From the NCBI GenBank assembly GCA_034679345.1, contig JAXDAY010000009.1, forward strand, positions 186,001 through 250,000: a stretch of DNA of 64,000 bases. Direction: 5' to 3'. The DNA comes from JAXDAY01 sp034679345 (GTDB taxonomy: Bacteria; Eisenbacteria; RBG-16-71-46; CAIMUX01; VGJL01). Shown one piece after another: positions 35,436 through 44,041 of this stretch. The translations under genes were made by a program, and so were the position numbers. Numbering within the stretch: position 1 is the first letter of the stretch; each line of letters begins with the position of its first letter. The notes below the pieces were generated by a model, which did no database searches, was not told where the DNA came from, and worked only from the letters and a program-made list of their open reading frames with translations.

Positions 35436-35496
35436 AGTATACCAGGCCGGGCGGGTGGCGGGTAGGCCGATCTCGGTGGCCGGCGTCCACGCTGCC
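35436..35496 (-). promoter_or_regulatory. Extended -10 promoter plus 20-bp upstream box
   Basis: On the minus strand, TGGTATACT is an extended -10 element, with TATACT as the complement of 35436-35441. It lies about 60 bp before the beta-helix gene ATG. No good -35 is seen, which suits activator dependence. The box GGCAGCGTGGACGCCGGCCA (35477-35496) matches the box at 16672-16691 with one change and lies 35 bp from the -10. A further partial copy of its core (CGGCGTCCA on the plus strand) follows at 35497-35505. Confidence 0.55.
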
Positions 35497-35524
35497 CGGC
35501 GTCCAGGGAGAGACTAACGCGAGG

Positions 35525-35543
35525 GGGGTGACAGGGGTTGACG
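35525..35543 (+). repeat. 19-bp repeat, copy 2
   Basis: Identical to 28466-28484, in the same orientation and about 7.1 kb away. The two copies bracket the integrase remnant, the orphan nuclease-like gene and the secreted-protein operon. Confidence 0.6.
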
Positions 35544-35705
35544 TAGGGACGGAGTATGCATTCCCGGACATGAAGCCAGCCTTGACCGAAACCCTGAACC
35601 GCCCCGAGTTCTCCGGAGACCCGATTACGTGACTCCGGCCAGTTCGGCTGGGGTCGGTTGGGCACTGTGATGCGCTTCCTCTAACTCGACATCCTCGACT
35701 CCGCG

Positions 35706-35960
35706 TCAGGGGTCGCGCCGTGGGATCACCTCGGTCTTGAACAACCCGATGACCGATTGGGCCCGGGCGTTGTCGTGGCTGTCGCCGCTGCCCCCCACCG
35801 AAGGCTCGATCCCAGCGTCTGCCAGGCACCCGGCGGTCCAATCGTTCCCCCCCGCCGGAAGCGTCTTCGTCACGGGCGGGATCGCGTCCAAGATGCTCCC
35901 GGCTCTGGAGGAACCCCGGCGGCATCCCCACCCCAGGGGCTCCTCTTGCCTGAAAAGCAT
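35706..35960 (-). mobile_element. IS3-family transposase (OrfB) remnant
   Basis: Codons from about 35849 down to 35709 on the minus strand read DAGIEPSVGGSGDSHDNARA followed by QSVIGLFKTEVI. This is the conserved D-N-A-x-x-E/Q-S stretch of the DDE integrase core of IS3-type OrfB proteins. In active enzymes it reads near SYDNALAESxxGLxKxE. Here Glu is replaced by Gln (ARAQSV), the rest of the protein is missing and no terminal repeats were found. It is a decayed fragment. Confidence 0.7.
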
Positions 35961-35981
35961 GTTCGCTCCGATAAAGAGTTC

Positions 35982-36959
35982 TCACTCCCCGAGAGGAGCC
36001 GCGTTTCGGCCGTTGATGAACTCGGCGACTCGCTGAGCCGTCTCCTCAGGGGCTTCGATGAAGGGGAAGTGACCGAGTCCTGCCATGGTCTGGAATGTGA
36101 CCTGCGGGATCCGATCGGCGACCTGCCTAACGATTTCGGCCGAAGCGATATCGTGCTCACCCCACAGAATGAGCGTCGGGGGCTTGAGCCCGGAGAGGTC
36201 GTCCCCCAGGTACAGCTCCGGTCGCAGGCCATCGGCCGTGGCGATTCGCTGCAGTAGCGTCGCCCACGTGCCTTGTTCCGATGGGAGCCGCAGGCCGGCG
36301 ATGCGCGTCTCGAAGTACAGGTCGGAGACGACGGCGGGGTCGGTGTGAAACATCTCTCGATACTGGCTCTTCTGCGCCTCCATGCTCGCCCGTCCCGCCA
36401 TGAACTCCTCCGCCGCGCCCGGCGTCCCGCAGATTCTTCGCATGGCGGGACCGATCTCCCTGCTCATGCCGGCTGCATAGCCGAGGAGCACCACGCGACG
36501 CACTCGCTCGGAATGGGCCAGGGCGGCGCACAGGGCGAAGAACCCTCCCATGCTGCCGCCGATGAGCGTCGCGCTGTCGAGGCCCAGAGCGTCGAGCAAG
36601 GATTCGACGAAGTCCGCCGCGTGGGTCCTCAGATCCACGCTGCGGTAGTCGAACGGATCGGTCAGCCCGAATCCGGGCCGGTCGACCGCGTAGAAGTGCG
36701 CGATGTCCTGAAGCGGCCGCAGGAAGGGGGCCCAGTTCACCGCCTCGCCGTCTCCGCCGTGGAAGAGCACGACCGGCTCTCCGCTGCCGCCTTCCAGCAA
36801 GTGGGCCCGGAGCCGCGGCACGGCGAGGTCGACGAAGCGCGAGTCGGCTGTGACTCCGTACGAGTCGAGCAGCCGTCCCTGAAGCTCAATGAAGCGGTCG
36901 ATGGCCGACAGGTCGGCGGGCTTGCCATTCGGGCTCGAGGCGATTCCTTGGGTTCTCAT
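35982..36959 (-). CDS. Alpha/beta-fold hydrolase
   Basis: The product has 325 residues from the ATG at 36959, which follows GAAAGGAG. A longer frame to 37037 lacks a site. The oxyanion region is VVLFHGGDGEAVNWAPFL, the nucleophile elbow is IGGSMGGFF (Gly-x-Ser-x-Gly), the acid lies in TLILWGEHDIASAE and the catalytic histidine in AGLGHFPFIEAPE. It is an ordinary single-domain serine hydrolase of the epoxide-hydrolase/C-C-hydrolase-like class, and its substrate is unknown. It points away from the regulator gene that starts at 37113, so that regulator may control it. Confidence 0.87.
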   Translation of the reverse strand: MRTQGIASSPNGKPADLSAIDRFIELQGRLLDSYGVTADSRFVDLAVPRLRAHLLEGGSGEPVVLFHGGDGEAVNWAPFLRPLQDIAHFYAVDRPGFGLTDPFDYRSVDLRTHAADFVESLLDALGLDSATLIGGSMGGFFALCAALAHSERVRRVVLLGYAAGMSREIGPAMRRICGTPGAAEEFMAGRASMEAQKSQYREMFHTDPAVVSDLYFETRIAGLRLPSEQGTWATLLQRIATADGLRPELYLGDDLSGLKPPTLILWGEHDIASAEIVRQVADRIPQVTFQTMAGLGHFPFIEAPEETAQRVAEFINGRNAAPLGE

Positions 36960-37112
36960 CTTCGGTCTCCTTTCAGTCCCCCGGGGTTGCCGGGGTCGTC
37001 TGCTCACCTGCGGGAAGTTTCGGCCTCGCCGGCCCACTGAAACCAGCCACAGTGCCCTAACAGCTCCTGCAACAGTTGCCGTACAATGGCGGGCTGCAGA
37101 CGGGAGACTGGT

Positions 37113-39575
37113 GTGTCCAACGCGTCAACGGAGAGCTTCGGGATTCATCTGCGGCGGCTGCGCCTCGCGGCGGGGCTGTCGCAAGAGGAGCTGGCCGAGC
37201 GCGCCGGGCTGACGGCCGCGGCCATCGGCCTGCTCGAACGCGGCGAGCGCCGGCGTCCCTATCCCCACACGCTGCGCGCGCTCGCCGACGCGCTGGGGCT
37301 GGAGCCCGCCGCACGCGCCGCGTTCTTCGCCGCGGTTCCCCGCCGAGCAGAGGGGAATATCCAGAGGGAGAGAGAGGATTCGCGCCGAGACGAGCAGCGC
37401 TGGTCGCGTCCCCCGGTTCCTCTCGCGCCGATGGTGGGACGCGAGGATCTCATCGCGTCCGTTCGCGACTTCCTCCGCGATGGCGCGGCCCGGATCGTCA
37501 CGCTCACGGGACCGGGAGGAATCGGCAAGAGCCGGGCGGCCGTGGAGATCGCCGCGCGGCTGCGCGAGGATTTCGATCTCGGCCCGGTCTGGGTCGAGCT
37601 GGAGGCGCTGACCGACCCGACGGAAGTTCTCCCCGCGATCGGACGGGCGCTCGGCCTGATCGAGCGCCCGACGCAGGACGCCGCCCGGATCATCGAGAAC
37701 CATCTCGAAGGCCGGCGCAGCCTGCTTCTGCTCGACGGTTTCGACCGACTTCTTGCGGCGACGCCCCTCATCACAAGCCTCCTGCACCGATGCGCCGGCT
37801 TGGCTCTTCTCGTGACGAGCCGCGAGGCCCTCCGCATCCGCGGGGAGCGCGCGATCGAGGTACCGCCTCTCGGCCTGCCGGGACCCGAGATGACGGCCAG
37901 CGCGGCCTCGGTCGAGCGCGCCGAGGCCGTGGCGCTCCTCCTCCAACGGGCGCGGGCCGCGCAGCCGGCGTTCATCCTGACCGATCCGGATGCGGAGGTC
38001 GTCGCGGCCATCTGCGCGCGACTGGACGGCATCCCCTTGGCGTTGGAGCTCGCGGCGGTCCAGCTCAAGTATCATTCTCCGCAGGCCTTGTTGAAGCGTC
38101 TGCAGAGACGGCTCTCGGTTCTCGAGGAGGGTCCGCGCGATCTGCCCGTCCGGCAGAGGGATCTGCGCGCGACGATCGCCTGGAGCTACGAGAGCCTCGA
38201 TCCGCACGAGCAGCGCGTCTTCCGCCGCTGCTCCATCTTCCGGGGCGGATTCACGGCCGAAGCGGCGGAGGCGATCTGCGGCGAGGAGGCCACCCCGCAG
38301 GTTCGCGGCGCGCTGTCTTCCCTCGTGGACAAGAGCCTCGTCCGCGCCGCGCCCGATCCGGCAGGCGAGACGCGTTTCTCGATGCTGGAGACGATCCTCG
38401 AATACGCGGGCGAGCGATTGGCCGAGGACACGGATGGTCCCGAACTGGCGCGAAGACACGCCCAGTTCCATCGCGACCTGGTCGAGGCGGCATCTCCCCA
38501 TCTCGCCGGCGGCTCGCGTTCGGCGTGGCTCTCGCAGCTCGATCGCGAGATCGCCAACCTGCGCGCTGCGTTGGCGTGGGCGGCGGCGAACGAGGAAGTG
38601 GAGATCCTGCTCGGGCTGGCGGGCGGGCTGGCCTGGTACTGGATCCTCCGGGGAATCGTTCGTGAGGGTTCAAGCTGGACGCAGCGCGCGCTCGCCTGTC
38701 CGGTCCGGCCGGGGATGGAAGCGGCACGGGGACAGGTCCTCTACGCGGCAGCCGCGATGGCCTGGAAGTTCGAGGACTTTCCGCTGGCGCGCCGCCGCGC
38801 CGGAGAAGCGGTCGCGCTCCTGCGGAACGGATTCGATTCCCGCAGGTTGGCTCTGGCGCTTGCCCTCAGTGGGCTCATCGCGAGCTCCGCGGGCGATCCG
38901 GGTCGCGCGGCGGAATCGCATCAGGAGTCCCTCGCCATCTTCCGCGACCTCGAGGACTCCTGGGGAATCGCCTATGCCGAGTCGAATCTCGCGGACGCGC
39001 TGCTGCAGATCGGGGAGACGGCCGCCGCCAAGGAGCGGTACCTCGATGCGCTCCGCCGATTCGCGGAGACGGGAGACGATTGGGGTCGAGGGATCGTTCT
39101 GCTCACGCTGGGCAATGTCGCCTGGGTCGAGGGCCGCATGGATGCCGCCCGCAGACGGTACGAGGAGTGCGTCGAGCTGTTCAGAGGGATGGGCAACGAC
39201 GAGAACGCCGCGCGGGGGCTGCTCTGCCTCTCCGCGGTCTATCTGCGACAGGAGCGGATCGCCGATGCGGAGCGCGTCCTCCGGGAGAGCCTTCGGACAT
39301 GGCGCGTCTTCGAGAGCAAGGCGGGCTTGGGGGCATGCCTGGAAGGCCTCGCCGCAATCCGGGCCGCTCTCGGAAACCTGCGCGCCGCCGCGCGCCTGTT
39401 CGCCGCCGCCGAAGTCCAGAACCCGGATCGGCTCTCCCTCTATGCGATGCCCGGAGATCTCTTCGCGCCCTACCGGACCAGAACCGAGGAAGGTCTCGAA
39501 GCGGCGGAGTTCGCCGAGTGCTGGGCGGAGGGGGAAACGATGAGCCTCCAAGACTCGATCGACAGCTCGGGGTAG
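37113..39575 (+). CDS. STAND-type regulator: XRE helix-turn-helix, NB-ARC-like ATPase and TPR repeats
   Basis: The product has 820 residues. I chose the GTG at 37113, with GGGAG 6 bp upstream. An ATG at 37086 lies inside a TACAAT -10-like element. An N-terminal XRE domain (FGIHLRRLRLAAGLSQEELAE) comes first. A STAND ATPase follows, with Walker A LTGPGGIGKSRAAVE, Walker B RSLLLLDGFDRL, LLVTSREALRI and LDGIPLALELAA. At least six TPR-like helical pairs fill the second half. Such proteins act as signal-dependent switches, and the TPR part senses a ligand or partner. The divergent hydrolase is the obvious candidate target. A defence or signalling role is also possible. Confidence 0.87.
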   Translation: MSNASTESFGIHLRRLRLAAGLSQEELAERAGLTAAAIGLLERGERRRPYPHTLRALADALGLEPAARAAFFAAVPRRAEGNIQREREDSRRDEQRWSRPPVPLAPMVGREDLIASVRDFLRDGAARIVTLTGPGGIGKSRAAVEIAARLREDFDLGPVWVELEALTDPTEVLPAIGRALGLIERPTQDAARIIENHLEGRRSLLLLDGFDRLLAATPLITSLLHRCAGLALLVTSREALRIRGERAIEVPPLGLPGPEMTASAASVERAEAVALLLQRARAAQPAFILTDPDAEVVAAICARLDGIPLALELAAVQLKYHSPQALLKRLQRRLSVLEEGPRDLPVRQRDLRATIAWSYESLDPHEQRVFRRCSIFRGGFTAEAAEAICGEEATPQVRGALSSLVDKSLVRAAPDPAGETRFSMLETILEYAGERLAEDTDGPELARRHAQFHRDLVEAASPHLAGGSRSAWLSQLDREIANLRAALAWAAANEEVEILLGLAGGLAWYWILRGIVREGSSWTQRALACPVRPGMEAARGQVLYAAAAMAWKFEDFPLARRRAGEAVALLRNGFDSRRLALALALSGLIASSAGDPGRAAESHQESLAIFRDLEDSWGIAYAESNLADALLQIGETAAAKERYLDALRRFAETGDDWGRGIVLLTLGNVAWVEGRMDAARRRYEECVELFRGMGNDENAARGLLCLSAVYLRQERIADAERVLRESLRTWRVFESKAGLGACLEGLAAIRAALGNLRAAARLFAAAEVQNPDRLSLYAMPGDLFAPYRTRTEEGLEAAEFAECWAEGETMSLQDSIDSSG

Positions 39576-39626
39576 GGAGAGCGCGCCGCTCGGGGAGGAT
39601 CCCTCGGGCGAGCAGCGCCGCCCGGA

Positions 39627-41228
39627 TCAGAATCCGGCGGCCATTCCTTCCCCGCGCGGATCGGTGCATGCGAGCCAGCCGCCCTCAGGCAGCCGCTCGA
39701 TCGCTTGCACGAAGCCGCTGCCGCCCCACGGGCCCACGCGGACCACCGCATGCCCGTACTTCTCGAGCCTCCGCCTCGCCTCGCGAGGAATCCGCCCCTC
39801 GATTTCCACGCGATCCAGATCGTCGATTCCCCAGCGCGGCGCGCGCAGCGCTTCGTCGAGGGGACGATGAAACGCCATCCGAGATCGCAACACTTGCACA
39901 TTCGTCTGGATCTGCCGCTGCGCCCCCGGCGTCCCGCCGATCAGCCAGGGCCTGCCATCGCGCAGAACCATCCACGCGTTCAGCGTGTGGACCGGCCGCT
40001 TCCCCGGCTCGAGGCAGTTGGGAGAGTCGGAATCGAGAGTGAAGCCGGCCATCCGATTGTTCAGGAGAACTCCCGTGCCGGGCACGACAAACCCCGCGCC
40101 AAAGGGGTGAAAGACGCTCTGGATCCAGCTCACGGCGTTCCCCTCCGGATCGACGACGCACAGATAGGTCGTGTCCCGGACATCGGAGTCCTCCGCGGCG
40201 GCGCCCCGGCTCGTCTTGCGCATGTCCAGACCAGCGGCGGTCGCCTCTCCCCACGCAGGCTCGATCCACTCGCGCACCTTGCGGAGCTGGGTCGCGCGCG
40301 AGCGCTCGGGATCGCCGAGCCACCGGTCCCGATATGCCCGCGCGCGCCGGTAGGCTTCGATCTGCAGGTGCATCTCGCGCGCGATCGATCGCGGCGAATC
40401 GTCCCCGATGCTCCAGCCGCGCCGGTCGCACGCTTCGAGCGCGCGCATCATGGCGAGGACCATGATCCCCTGCGATACGGGAGGCTGCTCCAGCACGCTG
40501 ACGTCATCGAGATCGATCGACAGCGGATCGAGCTCCTCGGTCCGATGCGGCCGCAGATCGCTCATCGTCATGGGGCCGCCGCGCTGGCCGATCGCTTCGA
40601 CGATCCTCTCTCCAAGGGGCCCTTGATAGAGGTGGGCGGCGCCATCGCGCGCGAGATCGCGCAGCGTCGAGGCAAGCTCGCCCTGGCGGACCCACGCGCC
40701 CGCCGTGATCGGCGCGCCATCGCGCAGGAACATCTCCCTCAGGACCGCGTCTCCCGCGATCACGTCGCGCTCGCGCCGCGCCACCTGCGCCCATCGTCCG
40801 CCGACCGGAAAGCCTTCCTCCGCGAGGCGCACCGCGGGGGCGAAGACCTCCTCGACGTGCAGCTTCCCGCGCGTCTCGAGCAGGTGAAACCAGGCGCCCA
40901 CCATCCCCGGCACGGTCACCGGGATTGCGCCGCGCAGCGGGATCGCGCGAGCCGATCGAAGCGCCTCGACGTCGACCGCCGCCGGAGCGATCCCGCTTCC
41001 CTGGATCGCTCGGGCCCGCCGCTCCCGCGCGTCCCAGACCAGTGCGAACGCGTCGCCGCCGATCTGGCTCGCCCACGGCTCGACGACGGCCATGACGGCG
41101 CCCGCGCCGACCGCGGCATCCGCCGCAGATCCGCCCCGGCTCAGCAGTTCCAGCGCCGCCTGCGTCGCGAGCGGGTGGGCCGCGGCCGCCGCCGCCCGCG
41201 GACTCATCACCGCCGGTCGCTCCTTCAC
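39627..41228 (-). CDS. Gamma-glutamyltranspeptidase family protein
   Basis: The product has 533 residues and starts at a GTG with GGAGG just upstream. The motif DTTYLCVVDPEGNAVSWIQS holds the catalytic threonine at the autoprocessing site (family consensus T-T-x-x-x-x-x-D-x-x-GNAVS). GGTPGA replaces the usual GSPGG near the end, and the N-terminal half opens MSPRAAAAAAHPLATQAALELL. Such enzymes cleave gamma-glutamyl bonds in glutathione or related acyl amides. No signal peptide is seen, so it may act in the cytoplasm. Its gene is divergent from the cysteine biosynthesis cluster, a fitting neighbour. Confidence 0.9.
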   Translation of the reverse strand: MKERPAVMSPRAAAAAAHPLATQAALELLSRGGSAADAAVGAGAVMAVVEPWASQIGGDAFALVWDARERRARAIQGSGIAPAAVDVEALRSARAIPLRGAIPVTVPGMVGAWFHLLETRGKLHVEEVFAPAVRLAEEGFPVGGRWAQVARRERDVIAGDAVLREMFLRDGAPITAGAWVRQGELASTLRDLARDGAAHLYQGPLGERIVEAIGQRGGPMTMSDLRPHRTEELDPLSIDLDDVSVLEQPPVSQGIMVLAMMRALEACDRRGWSIGDDSPRSIAREMHLQIEAYRRARAYRDRWLGDPERSRATQLRKVREWIEPAWGEATAAGLDMRKTSRGAAAEDSDVRDTTYLCVVDPEGNAVSWIQSVFHPFGAGFVVPGTGVLLNNRMAGFTLDSDSPNCLEPGKRPVHTLNAWMVLRDGRPWLIGGTPGAQRQIQTNVQVLRSRMAFHRPLDEALRAPRWGIDDLDRVEIEGRIPREARRRLEKYGHAVVRVGPWGGSGFVQAIERLPEGGWLACTDPRGEGMAAGF

Positions 41229-41303
41229 TTGACCTCCATTGTCCCTACGGATTTGATTCTGCTAAGCTTACGCGTTTATTCAACCGATCGGATCGAGGGA
41301 AAG

Positions 41304-41942
41304 ATGATCTGCGAGACCTTCCCCGTTGGGCTCCTCCAATGCAACTGCACCCTACTCGGATGCGAGGAGACCCGCCACGCCATCGTGATCGACCCGGGCG
41401 ATGAGCCGCAGGCGATCCTCGATCGGTTGCGGCGTCACGACTTGAAGCTCCAGACGATCTTCCACACCCACGCCCACCTCGACCATGTCGGGGCGACCCA
41501 GGCCCTGGCCGAGGCGACGGGCGCCCAGATCTTCCTCCATGAGGCGGACCAGTTCCTCTACGACCAGGTCGAGCTTCAGGCGCGGCTCTTCGGCTTTCCG
41601 ATCCCGCGGATCCTCCCGGTCGACCACCATGTGGGCGACGGCGAGGAAGTCCTCTGGGGGCGGCGAAGCGGCGAGGTTCTCTACACGCCCGGCCACACGC
41701 CCGGAAGCCTCTGTCTGCACGTGCCCGTGTTCGGAGATGGAACGCCGAGGCTCTTCGCGGGCGACACGCTCTTCTCGGGAAGCATCGGCCGGACCGATCT
41801 GTGGGGCGGGGACATGGATGCGATCCTGCGCTCGATCCACGAGCGCCTGCTGGTCCTGCCCGATGAGACGATCGTGATCCCGGGACACGGCCCGGGCACG
41901 ACCATCGGCCGCGAGCGGCGCGCCAACCCCTTCCTCCAATGA
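41304..41942 (+). CDS. MBL-fold hydrolase (glyoxalase II / YcbL type)
   Basis: The product has 212 residues. The N-terminal MICETFPVGLLQCNCTLLG and the metal motif THAHLDHVG (HxHxDH), with GHTPGSLC, AGDTLF and VIPGHGPGT, are complete. This fits the short glyoxalase-II-like group, which lacks the helical substrate domain. Proteins of this group hydrolyse thioesters or act as persulfide dioxygenases. The stop overlaps the start of cysE (ATGA), which points to a role in thiol chemistry. The substrate is not known. Confidence 0.88.
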   Translation: MICETFPVGLLQCNCTLLGCEETRHAIVIDPGDEPQAILDRLRRHDLKLQTIFHTHAHLDHVGATQALAEATGAQIFLHEADQFLYDQVELQARLFGFPIPRILPVDHHVGDGEEVLWGRRSGEVLYTPGHTPGSLCLHVPVFGDGTPRLFAGDTLFSGSIGRTDLWGGDMDAILRSIHERLLVLPDETIVIPGHGPGTTIGRERRANPFLQ

Positions 41943-42886
41943 AGAAGCGGCAGATCCAGGAGCGGCTCGCCGAGTACACCCGACGCCTCGTCGAGACCTA
42001 CCGCGATGAGTCGCCTCAGGCGCACAACCTGGACCAACATCGCCGCCACCCCTCGCAGGATCGCACGATCGAAACGCTCGGCAAGATCTTCGAGGTCCTC
42101 TATCCCGGCTTCCACGGAAGCCAGGATCTCACTCGCGGGAACGTCTCGTATCACGTCGGCGCGCTCCTCGACGACATCGCCGACGAGCTGGACGATCAGG
42201 TCTACCTCGCGATTCGAAGCGACTGCCCCGAGGAGGAGCCGTGCCTGCACTGCACCGAGGCCACCGATCGCGCCGTGGCCGGCTTCATCGAGGCCCTCCC
42301 CGAGGCGCGCCGCCTCCTGACGCTCGATCTCCAGGCCGCCTATGACGGCGATCCCGCGGCGAAGAGCTTCGCCGAGATCCTGTTGAGCTATCCCGGCGTC
42401 GAGGCGATCACGGTCTATCGGATCGCCCACATCCTGCACCGGCTGGGAGTTCCTCTCCTGCCGCGCATCATGACCGAGTGGGCTCACCGCGAGACGGGAG
42501 TCGACATCCATCCGGGGGCCGAGATCGGCGAGAGCTTCTTCATCGATCACGGGACGGGTGTCGTGGTCGGCGAGACGACGGTGATCGGATCGAACGTGAA
42601 GATCTACCAGGGCGTCACGCTCGGGGCGCTCTCCTTCAAGAAGGACGAGCGCGGACGGCTGATCCGCGGGCACAAGAGGCACCCCACCATCGAGGACGAG
42701 GTCGTGATCTACGCCGGCGCCACGATCCTGGGTGGCGAGACGGTGATCGGCCGCGGATCGGTGATCGGCGGAAACACCTGGGTCACCCACTCGATCCCAC
42801 CCTACAGCAGGGTCCTGAGCACGCCGCAGGAGCAGCAGCGCATCGAGCAGGGACAGGATCCGAACGGCCGTTCCCGCTCCTGTTGA
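41939..42886 (+). CDS. cysE: Serine O-acetyltransferase
   Basis: The product has 315 residues. An N-terminal helical region of about 190 residues precedes the left-handed beta-helix. The helix shows hexapeptide repeats and the active-site text HPGAEIGESFFIDHGTGVVVGE, then IYQGVTLGALSF and IEDEVVIYAGATILGG. The length and N terminus resemble the EpsC-type enzymes of Bacteroidetes-like bacteria rather than the 270-residue E. coli form. It makes O-acetylserine for the cysteine synthase encoded next. The C terminus (EQGQDPNGRSRSC) is not the usual isoleucine-ended tail that docks into CysK. Confidence 0.92.
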   Translation: MKKRQIQERLAEYTRRLVETYRDESPQAHNLDQHRRHPSQDRTIETLGKIFEVLYPGFHGSQDLTRGNVSYHVGALLDDIADELDDQVYLAIRSDCPEEEPCLHCTEATDRAVAGFIEALPEARRLLTLDLQAAYDGDPAAKSFAEILLSYPGVEAITVYRIAHILHRLGVPLLPRIMTEWAHRETGVDIHPGAEIGESFFIDHGTGVVVGETTVIGSNVKIYQGVTLGALSFKKDERGRLIRGHKRHPTIEDEVVIYAGATILGGETVIGRGSVIGGNTWVTHSIPPYSRVLSTPQEQQRIEQGQDPNGRSRSC

Positions 42887-42995
42887 GGCCCTCGCCTCAA
42901 CGAACACTCACATATCCGAATCACGAGAGAGAAGACCCGCCCCGACCGCCGCGCGGGGACGCACCATAGAAGCATTCCGGGAAGGAGACCGAACG

Positions 42996-43970
42996 ATGTC
43001 GCGAATCTACGACTCCATCGCCGATACGATCGGGCGCACGCCGCTCGTCCGCACACCCCATCTCTCGAAGGGGCTCCGCGCCGATGTCGTCTTCAAGCTC
43101 GAATCGTTCAACCCGATGTCGAGCGTCAAGGATCGAATCGGCTACTCGATGGTCCAGGATGCGATCGACCGCGGGATCATCAAGGCCGGAACCACGGTGA
43201 TCGAGCCGACCTCGGGCAACACCGGGATCGGTCTCGCATTCATCTGCGCGGCGAAGCGGATCCCATTGATCCTCACGATGCCCGAGACGATGTCGATCGA
43301 GCGGCGCAAGATCCTCGCTGCCCTCGGCGCGAAGGTCGTCTTGACGGACGGGACGAAGGGGATGAAGGGGGCGATCGCCAAGGCCGAGGAGATCCAGAAG
43401 CAGACGGCGAGCTCGATCATCATCGGCCAGTTCGAGAATCCCGCGAACCCCGAGATCCATCGCAAGACCACGGCGGTCGAGATCTGGGACGACACCGATG
43501 GAAAGGTCGACATCCTGGTCGCGGGGGTCGGGACGGGCGGGACGATCACCGGCTGCGGCGAGGTGCTGAAATCGAGGAAGCCCTCGGTCAAGGTGATCGC
43601 CGTCGAGCCGGTTCACTCGCCGGTCATCACGCAGAAGCTCGCGAGAGAAGAGCTGACGCCTGGGCCGCACAAGATCCAGGGGATCGGCGCGGGGTTCATT
43701 CCCGAGGTGCTGAACCTGAAAATCATCGAAGAGGTCGTCCAGGTCACGAACGATGAGTCGATCGAGACCGCGCGGCGGCTCTGCCGCGAGGAGGGCCTGA
43801 TGGTGGGAATCTCGAGCGGAGCGGTCGCCCGGGCCGCCTACCGCGTCGCGGAGCGACCGGAGAGCCAGGGCAAGCTCATCGTCGCGGTCCTCGCGAGCCA
43901 CGGGGAGCGCTACCTCTCGACCGTCCTCTATGACTTCCAGGAGGAGGCCCCCCTGGACCCTCAGCTGTAG
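42996..43970 (+). CDS. cysK: Cysteine synthase A (O-acetylserine sulfhydrylase)
   Basis: The product has 324 residues. The PLP lysine is in NPMSSVKDRIGYSM, the substrate loop is PTSGNTGIGLAFI and the phosphate-binding loop is GVGTGGTITG. It ends with VGISSGAVARAAYRVAERPE and DFQEEAP. GGAAGGAG precedes the ATG. It uses O-acetylserine from the upstream acetyltransferase plus sulfide to make cysteine, with a 109-bp gap between the genes. Together with the MBL gene it forms a small cysteine operon. The desulfurase at 5 kb could use the product. Confidence 0.95.
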   Translation: MSRIYDSIADTIGRTPLVRTPHLSKGLRADVVFKLESFNPMSSVKDRIGYSMVQDAIDRGIIKAGTTVIEPTSGNTGIGLAFICAAKRIPLILTMPETMSIERRKILAALGAKVVLTDGTKGMKGAIAKAEEIQKQTASSIIIGQFENPANPEIHRKTTAVEIWDDTDGKVDILVAGVGTGGTITGCGEVLKSRKPSVKVIAVEPVHSPVITQKLAREELTPGPHKIQGIGAGFIPEVLNLKIIEEVVQVTNDESIETARRLCREEGLMVGISSGAVARAAYRVAERPESQGKLIVAVLASHGERYLSTVLYDFQEEAPLDPQL

Positions 43971-43981
43971 GCCGGGACGCT

Positions 43982-44013
43982 CCGGCGCGGCGGGACTGAG
44001 CCTGCCGCGCCGG
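43982..44013. terminator. Convergent GC-rich hairpin
   Basis: CCGGCGCGGC at 43982-43991 pairs perfectly with 44004-44013, leaving a 12-base loop, between the stops of cysK and the dehydrogenase gene. No T-run follows, so it may act as a shared hairpin rather than a classical intrinsic terminator. Confidence 0.5.
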
Positions 44014-44041
44014 CCCGCCAACCGGCCGCGGCGACAGTCAT

